64,000 nt of DNA from JAGVSR01 sp033765145 (GTDB lineage: Bacteria; Pseudomonadota; Alphaproteobacteria; Rhizobiales; Hyphomicrobiaceae): assembly GCA_033765145.1 (NCBI GenBank), contig JANRIH010000044.1, forward strand, positions 62,001 to 126,000, read 5' to 3'. A program made the position numbers and the translations under genes. Positions 17,831 to 27,030 of this stretch are shown one piece after another (the first letter of the stretch is position 1; each line of letters starts with the position of its first letter). The notes below the pieces were generated by a model, which was not told where the DNA came from, did no database searches, and saw only the letters and a list, made by a program, of their open reading frames with translations.

Positions 17831-20179
17831 ATGACCCGTAAGCACACGCCGCGGAAACCGAAGACGCCTCACGCCAAGTCCCCCATGAGCGGCGCGCCGG
17901 AGAAGCCCGCGAACGACGGCATTCCCTCGCGCGAGCAAGTGCTCGCGTTTCTCGAAGATCAGGACGGCAAAGTCGGCAAGCGGGAAATCGCGCGGGCGTT
18001 CGGCATCAAGGGCGGCGCCAAAATCGCACTCAAACGTCTGCTCGGCGAGATGGCCGACGATGGGCTTCTCGGCGGCAACCGGAAGGACCTCAAGGTTCGC
18101 GGCGCGATGCCGCCGGTCGGGGTGCTCGAGATCATCAGCCGTGACGAGGGCGGCGATCTCATCGGCGAGCCGGTCATCTGGGATTCCGAGGAGGGGGAGC
18201 GTCCTCGCGTCCTCATCCTGATGCGGGATGGGAAGCGGCTTTCGGACGACGACGGCACGCTCGGACTGGGCGACCGGGTTCTCTGCCGGGTCACGCGGCT
18301 CGACGATCCCGATCCATCCGGCGCGACATTCGAAGCCGAGCCGATGAAGAAGCTGCCGCGCGAGAAGCGGCGCCTCCTCGGCATCTTCCAGAAGCGCGGG
18401 CGTGGCGGGGGCACGATCGAGCCCATCAGCCGGAAGGAACTCAAGAGCTGGACCGTGCCGCCGGGTGACGAAGGCAAGGCCGAGGACGGCGATCTGGTGC
18501 GGTTCGATCTCATTCGAAAAAGCCGCTTCGCGTCGCCCAATGCGCGTGTACTTGAAACGCTCGGCAATCCGGACGACGAACGCAAGGTTTCGCTGATCGC
18601 GATCCACGCGCACGGCATCCCGGACGACTTTCCCGAAAGTGTGCTCAAGGAGGCCGAGAGCCTCGCCGAACCGAGGCTTCAGGGCCGGGTCGATCTGCGG
18701 GACATGCCGCTTCTCACCATCGATCCCGTGGACGCGCGGGATCACGACGACGCGGTCTATGCCGAGCCCGACACCGACCCGCGCAATCCCGGCGGCCATA
18801 TCGTGGTCGTCGCCATCGCGGATGTCGCGCACTACGTGCGCCCCGCGACGCGCCTCGATCGCGAAGCTCAGGTGCGCGGCAATTCGGTCTATTTTCCCGA
18901 CCGCGTCGTGCCGATGCTGCCGGAGCGGATCTCGAACGATCTCTGTTCGCTGCGCGAGGGAGAGGACCGGCCGTGCCTTGCGGTGCGCATGGTGTTCGAT
19001 GCCCATGGCGAAAAGCGCGGGCATACGTTCCAGCGGGCGATGATGCGCTCGGCGGCCAAGCTGTCGTATCAGGATGCACAGGCCGCGTTCGACGGTCAGC
19101 CGGGCGAGAAGGCGAAGGCGCTGATGGAGGCGGCATTGAAGCCGCTCTGGGCTGCCTATCAGACCTTGAAACGCGGCCGCGATAGCCGGCAGCCGCTGGA
19201 TCTCGATCTTCCGGAACGCAAGATCAAGCTCGATGCCGAGGGACGAATCGCAGGCGTCGTCATCCCTGAGCGGCTCGAAGCGCACCGGCTCATCGAAGAG
19301 ATGATGATCCAGGCGAACGTCGCGGCGGCGGAGAGCCTGGAGGCGAAAAAGCAGCCGCTCGTCTATCGCATCCACGACATGCCGTCGGACGAGAAGCTCA
19401 AGGCGCTCCGCGACTTTCTCGAGACGCTCGATCTCAAGGTTCCGCCGCAAGGCCAGTTGAAGCCCGGCGCGTTCAACCGCGTGCTCGCGGCCGCGCGCGA
19501 ACTCCCAGTGCGCGACCTGGTCAACGAAGTCGTCCTCCGCGCCCAGGCGCAAGCGGAATACAACCCGGACAACATCGGGCATTTCGGGCTCAATCTCGCG
19601 CGTTATGCGCATTTCACGTCGCCGATCCGGCGCTATGCCGATCTTCTCGTGCATCGCGCCCTCATCCGGGCGCTGAAACTCGGCGAGGGCGGCATGGCGG
19701 ACGAGGAGATGCCCCATCTCGGCGCCATCGCGCGCGCGATCTCGGATGCCGAGCGCCGCGCAATGGCTGCCGAGCGGGAAACGATCGACCGTTTGGTGGC
19801 GCGCCATCTTGCGGACCGGATCGGGGCGACGTTCAAGGCGCGCATCTCGGGCGTCACGCGATCGGGGCTCTTCGTGCGTCTGGCTGAGACGGGTGCTGAC
19901 GGCTTCATCCCCGCCTCGACACTGGGTCGGGGCTACTATCAGCATGTCGAGGAGGCGCATGCCCTCGTCGAGACGCGCTCGGGCGAAGCCTACCGGCTCG
20001 GTGATGACGTCGAGGTGAGGCTCGTTGAAGCCATTCCGACGGCGGGTGCCTTGCGCTTCGAAATGCTGTCGGAGGGGACGCGTGGTCCCCTGCCAGCCGT
20101 CAAAGGGTTCCGTGGCAAGAGGCTCGTCCGGCCGAGGGGGCGACCTGACCGCGGCGGGGCGCGTTCCGGGCGCGGCTAA
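17831..20179 (+). CDS. rnr: Ribonuclease R
   Basis: 3'-5' exoribonuclease of the RNB family, about 782 residues, acting on structured RNA. A basic N-terminus and a winged-helix segment precede cold-shock-like domains. The RNB catalytic domain has the Asp-rich DPVDARDHDDAVYA and the downstream YAHFTSPIRRYADLLVHR, and an S1 domain is near the end (RIGATFKARISGVTRSGLFVRL). The ATG at 17831 is preferred over GTG 17822. It follows topA by 75 bp on the same strand. Confidence 0.93.
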   Translation: MTRKHTPRKPKTPHAKSPMSGAPEKPANDGIPSREQVLAFLEDQDGKVGKREIARAFGIKGGAKIALKRLLGEMADDGLLGGNRKDLKVRGAMPPVGVLEIISRDEGGDLIGEPVIWDSEEGERPRVLILMRDGKRLSDDDGTLGLGDRVLCRVTRLDDPDPSGATFEAEPMKKLPREKRRLLGIFQKRGRGGGTIEPISRKELKSWTVPPGDEGKAEDGDLVRFDLIRKSRFASPNARVLETLGNPDDERKVSLIAIHAHGIPDDFPESVLKEAESLAEPRLQGRVDLRDMPLLTIDPVDARDHDDAVYAEPDTDPRNPGGHIVVVAIADVAHYVRPATRLDREAQVRGNSVYFPDRVVPMLPERISNDLCSLREGEDRPCLAVRMVFDAHGEKRGHTFQRAMMRSAAKLSYQDAQAAFDGQPGEKAKALMEAALKPLWAAYQTLKRGRDSRQPLDLDLPERKIKLDAEGRIAGVVIPERLEAHRLIEEMMIQANVAAAESLEAKKQPLVYRIHDMPSDEKLKALRDFLETLDLKVPPQGQLKPGAFNRVLAAARELPVRDLVNEVVLRAQAQAEYNPDNIGHFGLNLARYAHFTSPIRRYADLLVHRALIRALKLGEGGMADEEMPHLGAIARAISDAERRAMAAERETIDRLVARHLADRIGATFKARISGVTRSGLFVRLAETGADGFIPASTLGRGYYQHVEEAHALVETRSGEAYRLGDDVEVRLVEAIPTAGALRFEMLSEGTRGPLPAVKGFRGKRLVRPRGRPDRGGARSGRG

Positions 20180-20222
20180 CACTCACATTGACCTGCAACT
20201 CGGCTTTGGAGATACCTTGGTG

Positions 20223-20660
20223 ATGCAGACGTATTCCAATGCTCCCGACGTTCCTCCGAGCGATCGACCGGTCGTCCCGGCGCTCTTCAAGGGTTTCCGC
20301 CGCCGCTGCCCGTCCTGCGGTGAAGGCCGTCTCTACAAGGGGTATGTGGACGTCGCGTCCAAGTGCGCAGAATGCGGCGAGGAACTCCATCACCAGCGCG
20401 CGGACGACGCGCCGCCCTACTTCACCATGTTCATCGTGGGTCACATCGTGGTCGGCGGCGTGCTGGCCCTGGAACAGGCCTACGCTCCGGCGACCTGGGT
20501 TCATATGGTGATCTGGCTGCCGCTCACGGTGATCCTGAGCCTCTGGCTCTTGCCGCGCGTCAAGGGCGCGCTCATCGGTCTGCAGTGGGCGCTCCGCATG
20601 CACGGTTTTGGCGGGGCTGGAAATCTGGATGGCGCGGCGGGTGATCCCGTTCCTGACTGA
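20223..20660 (+). CDS. DUF983 membrane protein
   Basis: A 145-residue protein with a zinc-finger-like N-terminal part (RRCPSCGEGRLYKGY and CAECGEEL, two CxxC pairs) and two hydrophobic segments (MFIVGHIVVGGVLAL and MVIWLPLTVILSLWLLP). This is the standard DUF983 layout; the function is unknown. GGAG at about 20208 lies 11 nt from the ATG, and the in-frame TTG (20217) and GTG (20220) just upstream are alternative starts. It lies between rnr and a Nudix gene. Confidence 0.87.
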   Translation: MQTYSNAPDVPPSDRPVVPALFKGFRRRCPSCGEGRLYKGYVDVASKCAECGEELHHQRADDAPPYFTMFIVGHIVVGGVLALEQAYAPATWVHMVIWLPLTVILSLWLLPRVKGALIGLQWALRMHGFGGAGNLDGAAGDPVPD

Positions 20661-20672
20661 TGGGCCCGACTG

Positions 20673-21422
20673 ATGGCCGGGCGCATGGCTAGACCGATGC
20701 AGCCGACCGGAGCGTCGGCCGAGATGCGCGGGAAAGCGCGGCTGAGACCGCGAGACGCGGCCTCTCTCATTCTCATCGATGGTTCCGGGCGATCCGCGCG
20801 CATCCTGATGGGGCGGCGCAGTCAATCCGCCGTGTTCCTGCCCGGGGCCTACGTGTTTCCGGGTGGACGGGTCGAGCGCATAGATGCGCGAACGCCGATC
20901 AAGGGCGGTCTTTCGGTCGGGGACAGTCAGCGGCTCATCATGCAGGTGCGCGGCGTGTGCGGTCCTCAGCGCGCGACCGGGTTCGCCGTGGCCGCCCTAC
21001 GCGAATGCTACGAAGAGGCTGGGGTCCTCATCGGAGATGGGGCTCCGGAGGCGCCGCGGGCGTGGGCGGATGCGGTCTCTTCAGGGTTTCGTCCGGGCGT
21101 TGCCGCGCTCCGGTTCTTCGCCCGTGCGATCACGCCACCCGGCCGGCCGCGTCGCTTCGACACGCGGTTCTTTCTGGCCGAGCGGAGTGCCGTCTCGGCC
21201 GAGCATCCGATCGTTGATGGCGAACTCGACGATCTGGGCTGGCTCACGGTTGGCGAGGCCCTGGACCGCCCGTTGCCAACGATTACCAAGTTCGTTCTTC
21301 ACGATATCGAGGCTTGGGTCGCGGGTGGGGGTCAGTCGCAGGTCTGGGCAGTGCCGTTTTATCGGCAGGTCCATGGCCGGCCGGTCCGCAGCCTATTGTC
21401 CGGGGCGGGCAGTTCAGCTTGA
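20673..21422 (+). CDS. Nudix hydrolase (NUDT19-like)
   Basis: A 249-residue Nudix protein. The conserved REx2EE part of the Nudix box is at ALRECYEEAGVLIG, separated from the early GAYVFPGGRVE by an insertion of about 45 residues. That split layout is typical of the CoA-type NUDT7/NUDT19 relatives. The substrate is not known; hydrolysis of a nucleoside diphosphate-linked compound such as CoA derivatives is plausible. It begins 12 bp after the DUF983 gene. Later in-frame ATGs (20685, 20697) could also serve as start. Confidence 0.8.
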   Translation: MAGRMARPMQPTGASAEMRGKARLRPRDAASLILIDGSGRSARILMGRRSQSAVFLPGAYVFPGGRVERIDARTPIKGGLSVGDSQRLIMQVRGVCGPQRATGFAVAALRECYEEAGVLIGDGAPEAPRAWADAVSSGFRPGVAALRFFARAITPPGRPRRFDTRFFLAERSAVSAEHPIVDGELDDLGWLTVGEALDRPLPTITKFVLHDIEAWVAGGGQSQVWAVPFYRQVHGRPVRSLLSGAGSSA

Positions 21423-21484
21423 CAGTCGGAAGCGGACGAGTATGGTCCGCGACTTCGATTTCCCGACAATTCGCAGGTTCCGCC

Positions 21485-21652
21485 ATGGCAAAGCCAGCCA
21501 CGCTCAAAATCAAGCTCCTTTCGACTGCCGGCACCGGCTTCTTCTACGTGACGAAGAAAAACCCCCGCACGGCAACCGAGAAGCTGGTGTTCAAGAAGTA
21601 CGATCCCGTCGCGCGCAAGCACGTCGAATTCAAAGAAACGAAGATCAAGTAA
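21485..21652 (+). CDS. rpmG: 50S ribosomal protein L33
   Basis: A 55-residue protein starting MAKPATLKIKLLSTA and ending KHVEFKETKIK, matching bacterial L33 of the Cys-free type (no zinc-binding CxxC pairs). The longer frame from 21314 is an artefact overlapping the Nudix gene. It faces pleD across a 630-bp gap; proximity of rpmG, pleD and divK is familiar in alphaproteobacteria. Confidence 0.95.
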   Translation: MAKPATLKIKLLSTAGTGFFYVTKKNPRTATEKLVFKKYDPVARKHVEFKETKIK

Positions 21653-21833
21653 GGTCGTCTCGGACGGGCTGCATACGCGCTGGCGGGCCCGAACTAGGGT
21701 ATCCAGGCCCTCATGCTTTGACCGATGTGCTTATCGGCGTGCCATCACGGGCCGGCAAGCACGACTGGCGACCTCCCGATCCCTTCGACCGGAAGACAAA
21801 ACACCACCTTCGTCGATTTCGGTGAAGGCTGGA

Positions 21834-21940
21834 CCAGGGTCCGTAACCGCTCGGCAGCGGGGTAAGCATTCCGAGTTAGTCACGGACCCTGGCCTCGTAA
21901 CCAAGCGGCGTCATAGAGGGCGTTGACGTTATCGCTTGGT
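21834..21940. ncRNA. Candidate structured RNA (two consecutive hairpins)
   Basis: In the gene-free 21653-22281 interval two stable hairpins stand back to back. In the first, CCAGGGTCCGT (21834-21844) pairs perfectly with ACGGACCCTGG (21882-21892) and encloses a small CCGCT/AGCGG hairpin. In the second, ACCAAGCG (21900-21907) pairs with CGCTTGGT (21933-21940), extended inside by CGTCA/TGACG. I do not recognise an RNA family. It could be a small RNA, a bidirectional terminator for rpmG and pleD, or a repeat element; strand unknown. Confidence 0.4.
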
Positions 21941-22281
21941 GTCGTAGCCGGTTTCAGGTGCCTCGCGGCGCCGCTTGCCAACCACGCGGCCCGAATTCAT
22001 CAGGACACGCGGCGGACCTGACGTCTCCGGGATCTCAAATCCTGCCCGGTGCACGACGCCCAACGCGCGTGTCAGGCAGAGATCAACTTCACATCCCCTT
22101 ACTAATCACAGCAAGACTGACAGATGATCTGAGCAATTTCAAGAATTTCTCTTGACCTGTCTCGGGCTGGACACGGGAAGATTCGAACGGGAGTTAATCC
22201 CACTTGGAGTTCTGCCAGCACCCTTCGCCGAGGTCGGTGTGCAGCGCGCCCAGAAACCGCCGTTGGTTCAATGGTTTGTAA

Positions 22282-23652
22282 CTACGCGGCGTCGGCGGCG
22301 ACCCGATTCCGGCCGCGCCGTTTCGCGGCGTAGAGGGCGTTGTCGGCCCTTTTGAACAGCGTTTCGGGCGTGTCTGTCGTGCTCTCCATCGTGGCCAGCC
22401 CCACGCTGGCGGTTACGCGGATCTTGGTTTCCGGGCGGACCTGGAAGGGGTCGGAGGCGACCATTGCGCGGAGGCGCTCGCCGATCTGGTAGGCCCGAGC
22501 GAGGTCTGTTTCGGGCATGATGATCAGGAACTCCTCGCCGCCGAGACGGCAAGCGAGATCGATGCCGCGGGTATTGCGCTTGATGCGTGCCGCGAACTCC
22601 TTCAGCACCACGTCTCCGCCATCATGGCCTTGGGTGTCGTTGACGTTCTTGAAGTGATCGATGTCGGTCACGAGGATCGACAGGGGGCGGCCGGTGCGGA
22701 TGCTGTCCTCGACGAGCGTGCGCAGATGGCCTTCCATGTAGCGGCGATTGTGAAGGCCGGTCAAAGGATCGATGACCGCCATCTCGACGCTCTGTTCGAG
22801 CCGGTTTCGCAGATAGTCCGAGAAGCGCTTGCGCTTGATCTGGGTGCGGATGCGGGCCAGGAGCTCGTGCCGGTCGATCGGGCGCATCAGATAGTCATTG
22901 ATGCCGAGATCGAGGCCGCGGAGAAGGCGCGCTTCGTCGCCGGGCTCGACCAGGATGATGATGGGCAAGTGGCGCGTGCGGTCGAGGGAGCGGACCTGTG
23001 AACAGATCCGCAATCCGTCGACGCCGTTGAGGCTCAGGCTCACGATCAGAAGGTCGAAGTTGTGCTCGGCGAGCTTCAGGAGCGCGGCCTGGGGGTCGCG
23101 CTCGATGAAGGTATCGTTGGATTTGGAGAGGGCTTCGACGAGGCGGGATGCGGAGCGGGGGTGGTCGTCGACGAGCAGGATGCGGCCGGCGCGGGTATTG
23201 AGCGCCTTCTGGAGAGCGGCGTTGTCCGCGACCCCCATGCGCGCCGACGTCGAGGCGCGCATCAGCATCTCGTCGTTCAGCATTTTCAGGCGCGCGAGGT
23301 TCTTCACGCGCGTGATGAGTGCGATGTCGTCGACCGGCTTCGTCAGGAAGTCGTCGGCGCCGTTCTCGAGGCCCTGGATCTTGTCCGAGGGCTGGTCGAG
23401 GGCCGTCACCATGATGACGGGAACATGCTGGGTCTGCGGATTCGATTTGATCCGGCGGCAGCATTCGAAGCCGTCCATGCCGGGCATCATGACGTCCAGG
23501 AGGACGACATCCACGCGGTCCTTGGTGCAGATGTCTAGCGCGGCTTGACCGCTGTTTGCCGTCAGGACCTCGAAATACTCGGCGGAAAGCCGGGCATCGA
23601 GCAGCTTGACGTTGGCTGGTATGTCGTCGACGACGAGAACGCGGGCGGTCAT
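22282..23652 (-). CDS. pleD: PleD-type response regulator diguanylate cyclase
   Basis: A 456-residue REC-REC-GGDEF protein that makes cyclic di-GMP when phosphorylated. The first receiver has phospho-acceptor Asp53 (VVLLDVMMPG). The second lacks an acceptor Asp (LLIVSLSLNG), as expected of the PleD adaptor domain. The cyclase active site is GGEEF (RLGGEEFLII), with an inhibitory I-site RxxD (RGID) five residues upstream, so product feedback is expected. It lies directly after divK, as in Caulobacter, where the pair controls polar development. Confidence 0.94.
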   Translation of the reverse strand: MTARVLVVDDIPANVKLLDARLSAEYFEVLTANSGQAALDICTKDRVDVVLLDVMMPGMDGFECCRRIKSNPQTQHVPVIMVTALDQPSDKIQGLENGADDFLTKPVDDIALITRVKNLARLKMLNDEMLMRASTSARMGVADNAALQKALNTRAGRILLVDDHPRSASRLVEALSKSNDTFIERDPQAALLKLAEHNFDLLIVSLSLNGVDGLRICSQVRSLDRTRHLPIIILVEPGDEARLLRGLDLGINDYLMRPIDRHELLARIRTQIKRKRFSDYLRNRLEQSVEMAVIDPLTGLHNRRYMEGHLRTLVEDSIRTGRPLSILVTDIDHFKNVNDTQGHDGGDVVLKEFAARIKRNTRGIDLACRLGGEEFLIIMPETDLARAYQIGERLRAMVASDPFQVRPETKIRVTASVGLATMESTTDTPETLFKRADNALYAAKRRGRNRVAADAA

Positions 23653-23685
23653 TTCAGTACTCGGTACAAAGGCGGACGTCGGTGA

Positions 23686-24123
23686 TCAGGCGCGAGGTGT
23701 TCCGGCAGTGAACTTGCGAACGGTCTCGAGGAACATCGTGATCGATATCGGCTTCGAGACGTAAGCCTCGCAGCCGCCCGACCGGATTCGTTCCTCGTCG
23801 CCCTTCATGGCGAAGGCAGTGACGGCGATGACGGGGATGTCCCGCAATTCCTGGTCTTCCTTGAGCAGCTTCGTGACTTCCAGGCCCGAGATTTCCGGGA
23901 GCTGGATGTCCATCAGGATGAGATCGGGCTTGTGCTCGCGGGCCAAGGCCATGGCATCGAGGCCGCTGCGGGTCTGGATCGTGGCGTAGCCGTGCGCGTC
24001 GAGAAGGTCGTGGAAGAGCTTCATGTTGAGCTCGTTGTCCTCGACGATCAGCACAAGCTGTCCGGTCCGCCGGGCGATGCGCGGACGGTCCTCGACGGCC
24101 AATGCTGCCTCCTGGTACGACAT
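23686..24123 (-). CDS. divK: DivK-type single-domain response regulator
   Basis: A 145-residue receiver-only protein. The domain begins LVLIVEDNELNMKLFHDLLDAHGY, very close to the DivK consensus, with phospho-acceptor Asp in LILMDIQLPEISG, Thr in AVTAFAM and Lys in VSKPIS. There is an N-terminal extension of about 22 residues compared with Caulobacter DivK; the true start could be further in. It probably carries the cell-cycle phosphorelay signal to the polar kinases and to CtrA. It is cotranscribed with pleD (33-bp gap). Confidence 0.9.
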   Translation of the reverse strand: MSYQEAALAVEDRPRIARRTGQLVLIVEDNELNMKLFHDLLDAHGYATIQTRSGLDAMALAREHKPDLILMDIQLPEISGLEVTKLLKEDQELRDIPVIAVTAFAMKGDEERIRSGGCEAYVSKPISITMFLETVRKFTAGTPRA

Positions 24124-24260
24124 GCCCCGGCGTTCACTGTTTGACCCGAGTGTTGATGCATCGATTCTCGGGACTTCGCTCGGAGCCACTTTGCCCTGAC
24201 AGCAGTAACCAACAGTTTAAGATAAAGACGTGTTGATCCTTGAGGTTGCGGGTTGATGGC

Positions 24261-24566
24261 ATGAAGGACTACCGGCAACCGAAACGCGGTATCGACCGGG
24301 ACCGGTCAGAGTCGATCGCGCTCGATGCGCTGAGGTTCCTTGTTTCCGACGACGGGCGGCTCGGCCGTTTTCTCGGGGCTACGGGGCTTGATGCCAGCGA
24401 ACTCCGCGCGCTCGCCACGAACGGCGATGGACTGGCTGCCGTCCTCGATCATCTCCTCGCCGACGAGAGCGCCATGCTGGCGTTTGCGGCCGAGAACGGT
24501 CTCGCTCCGGAGGAGGTCTCGGCCGCCCATCGGACCCTGTCGGGACCGGCGGAGACCTGGCCGTGA
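24261..24566 (+). CDS. DUF3572 protein
   Basis: A 101-residue acidic, helical protein of the alphaproteobacterial DUF3572 family (ALDALRFLVSDDGRLGRFLGATGLDASELR). No catalytic residues are evident and the function is unknown. The family is commonly beside divK/pleD in this class, as here, where it is divergent from divK. Its stop overlaps the GTG start of the ROK kinase by 4 bp, so the two are translationally coupled. Confidence 0.83.
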   Translation: MKDYRQPKRGIDRDRSESIALDALRFLVSDDGRLGRFLGATGLDASELRALATNGDGLAAVLDHLLADESAMLAFAAENGLAPEEVSAAHRTLSGPAETWP

Positions 24567-25492
24567 ACCCGAGCGAAGCGCCTCGACCCGTCAGGCTCGG
24601 CATCGATCTTGGCGGCACCAAAATCGAGGGCCTCGCATTGGCGTCCGACGGGCGGGAAATCGTGCGGCGGCGCGTCGCCGCGCCTCGCAACGACTACAGG
24701 GGCACGATCGAGGCCATCGTCGGCCTTCTCGCGGACATCGAGCAATGCGCCGGCCTTCCTTCCGGCGAGACGAGCATCGGCGTCGGGATGCCCGGTTCCA
24801 TCTCGCCCACCTCGGGCAACGTGCAGAATGCGAACTCGACGTGGCTCAACGGCCGGCCGCTGCAGCGTGATTTGAGCGAGCGGCTGGGCCGAGCCGTGCG
24901 CATGGCCAACGATGCCAATTGCTTCGCGCTCTCCGAAGCGACCGACGGGGCTGCCGCAGGCGCCGAGGTCGTATTAGGTCTCATTCTCGGGACGGGCTGC
25001 GGATCGGGCATCGTCGTCAACGGCCGGGTATTCGACGGTCCTAGGGGGATCGGCGGGGAATGGGGCCACAATCCCCTCCCCGCGCCGAAGGACGACGAAC
25101 GTCCAGGCCCACTGTGCTGGTGTGGCCGGCCCGGATGCCTCGAAACATGGGTTTCGGGTCCCGGCCTCGAAGCGGATTACGCGCACCATTCGGGACGGAC
25201 GGTTGGCGCCGAGGCGATCGCGGCGGCGGCGGCTTCAGGCGATGAGGGTGCGCGTCGCGCGCTGGACCGGCATCTCGACAGGCTCGCGCGGGGGCTCGCG
25301 ACGCTCGTCAACGTGCTCGATCCCGACGTGATCGTGATCGGCGGCGGACTATCGAAGCTTGGACATCTCTACCACGTGTTGCCCGCGCGCCTTGCGCCGC
25401 TCGTGTTCGCGGACGATCCCCGCGTCGTGATCCGTCCGCCCAAGTGGGGTGACGCGAGCGGCGTCAGGGGGGCGGCCCGGCTCTGGCCTTGA
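24563..25492 (+). CDS. ROK-family sugar kinase (fructokinase-like)
   Basis: A 309-residue ROK kinase. It has the phosphate-binding GIDLGGTKIEGL at the N-terminus, the catalytic Asp in MANDANCFALSE, the sugar-binding GEWGHNPL and the zinc site H-x-CxCGxxGCxE (CWCGRPGCLETW). The ROK signature pattern suggests a hexose such as fructose, mannose or N-acetylglucosamine; the sequence alone does not decide. The start is GTG, overlapping the DUF3572 stop. Confidence 0.88.
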   Translation: MNPSEAPRPVRLGIDLGGTKIEGLALASDGREIVRRRVAAPRNDYRGTIEAIVGLLADIEQCAGLPSGETSIGVGMPGSISPTSGNVQNANSTWLNGRPLQRDLSERLGRAVRMANDANCFALSEATDGAAAGAEVVLGLILGTGCGSGIVVNGRVFDGPRGIGGEWGHNPLPAPKDDERPGPLCWCGRPGCLETWVSGPGLEADYAHHSGRTVGAEAIAAAAASGDEGARRALDRHLDRLARGLATLVNVLDPDVIVIGGGLSKLGHLYHVLPARLAPLVFADDPRVVIRPPKWGDASGVRGAARLWP

Positions 25493-25534
25493 TGATTAGG
25501 GGGCTGTTTCGCGTCGATGCCGGCGTTTCGGGGG

Positions 25535-26431
25535 TCAGCGGGGCGTTGCGGTAGCCGGGCAGGGGTTTTCAGGCAAGTATGTGAGCTCGGCGATGTCACC
25601 GCGCAGGCTGTGGCTTCCGTGATCGATCTTGAGATCGCCCGTCACGCCGTTCTCGTGGAACCGAAAACTCATTTCGTACAACGGCGTGGCGTCGATGTTG
25701 GTCTGCCCGACGTTGAAATAGCTGATCGAGACCGGCCAGCTTTTCACGCCGGCCAGGAGATCGGCGTTCTTGAACTTGGCATTGAACCGCTTGGCGCCCT
25801 CGGGCACCGAGCGACCAATGACCGAGGTGGTGGCATAGACCTTCTCGCCGCCTTCCGAGCCGTCGTAGAGGTCGCCGATGAACAGGCGCTCTCCGGCTTT
25901 GGCCGCGCTCAGGATGCCCTGCGAATGCTCGATTGGAAAATAGACCGGGCTCTTGACGGTCGCCGCCTTCTTCTGCGGCTTCACGATCTCGACTTCGACC
26001 GGTCCTCGTGAGCCTGGGTCCTTGGTCGCGACACCCTGCGTGCGATCGGCCATTTGATCGTTCAAATAGGTCGAGAACGCAAAACGGAAACGGCCGGCGG
26101 GGGCTGCTTCCCAACTCGAGGTGCGGAGATCCGTCGTTTCGCTCGCGCCTTCGGAATTCGTCGTTTCGGTGACGTAACGCATGCTCTGGGCATACCCCTC
26201 GCACGCGTTCCCCGTCAGTTCGTAGACGATGCGCCCGCGGATATCGCTGATCCCGCCTCCCGGAGCGGCATTTTCGAGTTTCAAGTCGTAGATCGCGCGA
26301 TGGGGTCGCAACGGCGCGGCGGACGTCGGTGGTGCGGCAGCCGAGGCGGGTGCCGATGCAAGTGGGATCAGGAGGAGTGCCCAGTGCCGTCGTTCGAAGG
26401 ACGGCGAAGGGAAGGTCGTTTTCCTCGTCAT
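25535..26431 (-). CDS. eipB: Cell envelope integrity protein EipB (DUF1849)
   Basis: A 298-residue exported protein with an N-terminal signal segment (WALLLIPLASAPASAAA). The body matches the DUF1849/EipB family, a conserved alphaproteobacterial periplasmic beta-spiral protein needed for envelope integrity in Brucella. The two cysteines expected to form the structural disulfide are present, one in NACEGY and one in ENPCP near the C-terminus. It lies alone, between convergent ROK kinase and divergent RidA genes. Confidence 0.88.
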   Translation of the reverse strand: MTRKTTFPSPSFERRHWALLLIPLASAPASAAAPPTSAAPLRPHRAIYDLKLENAAPGGGISDIRGRIVYELTGNACEGYAQSMRYVTETTNSEGASETTDLRTSSWEAAPAGRFRFAFSTYLNDQMADRTQGVATKDPGSRGPVEVEIVKPQKKAATVKSPVYFPIEHSQGILSAAKAGERLFIGDLYDGSEGGEKVYATTSVIGRSVPEGAKRFNAKFKNADLLAGVKSWPVSISYFNVGQTNIDATPLYEMSFRFHENGVTGDLKIDHGSHSLRGDIAELTYLPENPCPATATPR

Positions 26432-26565
26432 ATCGGACCTCGACGGCTGCTCTCAGACGATCTTTGCGGTTCCGTTCCGAGCGATGGATTGCAAATTGCA
26501 GCCGTCCGGAACAAAAGACATTTCACCACGTAGAGCGTGGCCCCGGCAACATCAAGGAGACCGTC

Positions 26566-27030
26566 ATGGGTGGCGAAATCGAGGCGCGGCTCAAATCCCT
26601 GGGTATCGACCTGCCGCCAGCGCCCAATCCGGTCGCCAACTACGTGCCGACGTTGATTGCGGGAGACTTGCTCTTCGTGTCGGGACAGATTGCGAAAGCC
26701 GCTGACGGGACGATCGTGACGGGGCAGGTCGGCAAGGATCTGACGGTCGAGGACGGCGCGAGGGCGGCGCGGATCTGCGCTCTCAACATCCTGGCCCAGG
26801 CGCAGGCGGCGCTCGGTAGCCTGGATCGCATCGTCCAGGTCGTGCGCCTGACAGGCTTCGTCAATTCGGGCGCGGGCTTCGCCGATCATCCAAAGGTCGT
26901 CAACGGAGCCTCTGATCTCATGGTCGAGGTCTTGGGCGGCAAGGGCCGTCATACGCGCGCGGCGGTCGGCTCGTCGAGCCTGCCCGTCAATACCGCGGTC
27001 GAGGTCGATGCGGTGCTGAGGATCACGTGA
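26566..27030 (+). CDS. RidA-family protein
   Basis: A 154-residue member of the YjgF/YER057c/RidA family in the longer subgroup of about 150 residues. These typically hydrolyse reactive enamine/imine intermediates. It shows FVSGQIAK, the GKDLTVEDGARAARICALNI helix and the C-terminal RAAVGSSSLPVNTAVEVDAV. The catalytic Arg of classical RidA aligns with the Arg in HTRAAVG. The start is fixed by AAGGAG 6-7 nt upstream of ATG 26566. It overlaps the next gene by 4 bp (GTGA). Confidence 0.87.
   Translation: MGGEIEARLKSLGIDLPPAPNPVANYVPTLIAGDLLFVSGQIAKAADGTIVTGQVGKDLTVEDGARAARICALNILAQAQAALGSLDRIVQVVRLTGFVNSGAGFADHPKVVNGASDLMVEVLGGKGRHTRAAVGSSSLPVNTAVEVDAVLRIT

Noticed and set aside
17780..20182. 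800-codon minus-strand open frame opposite rnr
   Set aside because: Shadow of rnr: Arg/Asp/His-rich translation without domains.
22170..22200. GATTCGAAC sequence resembling a tRNA T-loop
   Set aside because: The flanking bases do not pair as a T-arm on either strand and no acceptor or anticodon stem could be found.
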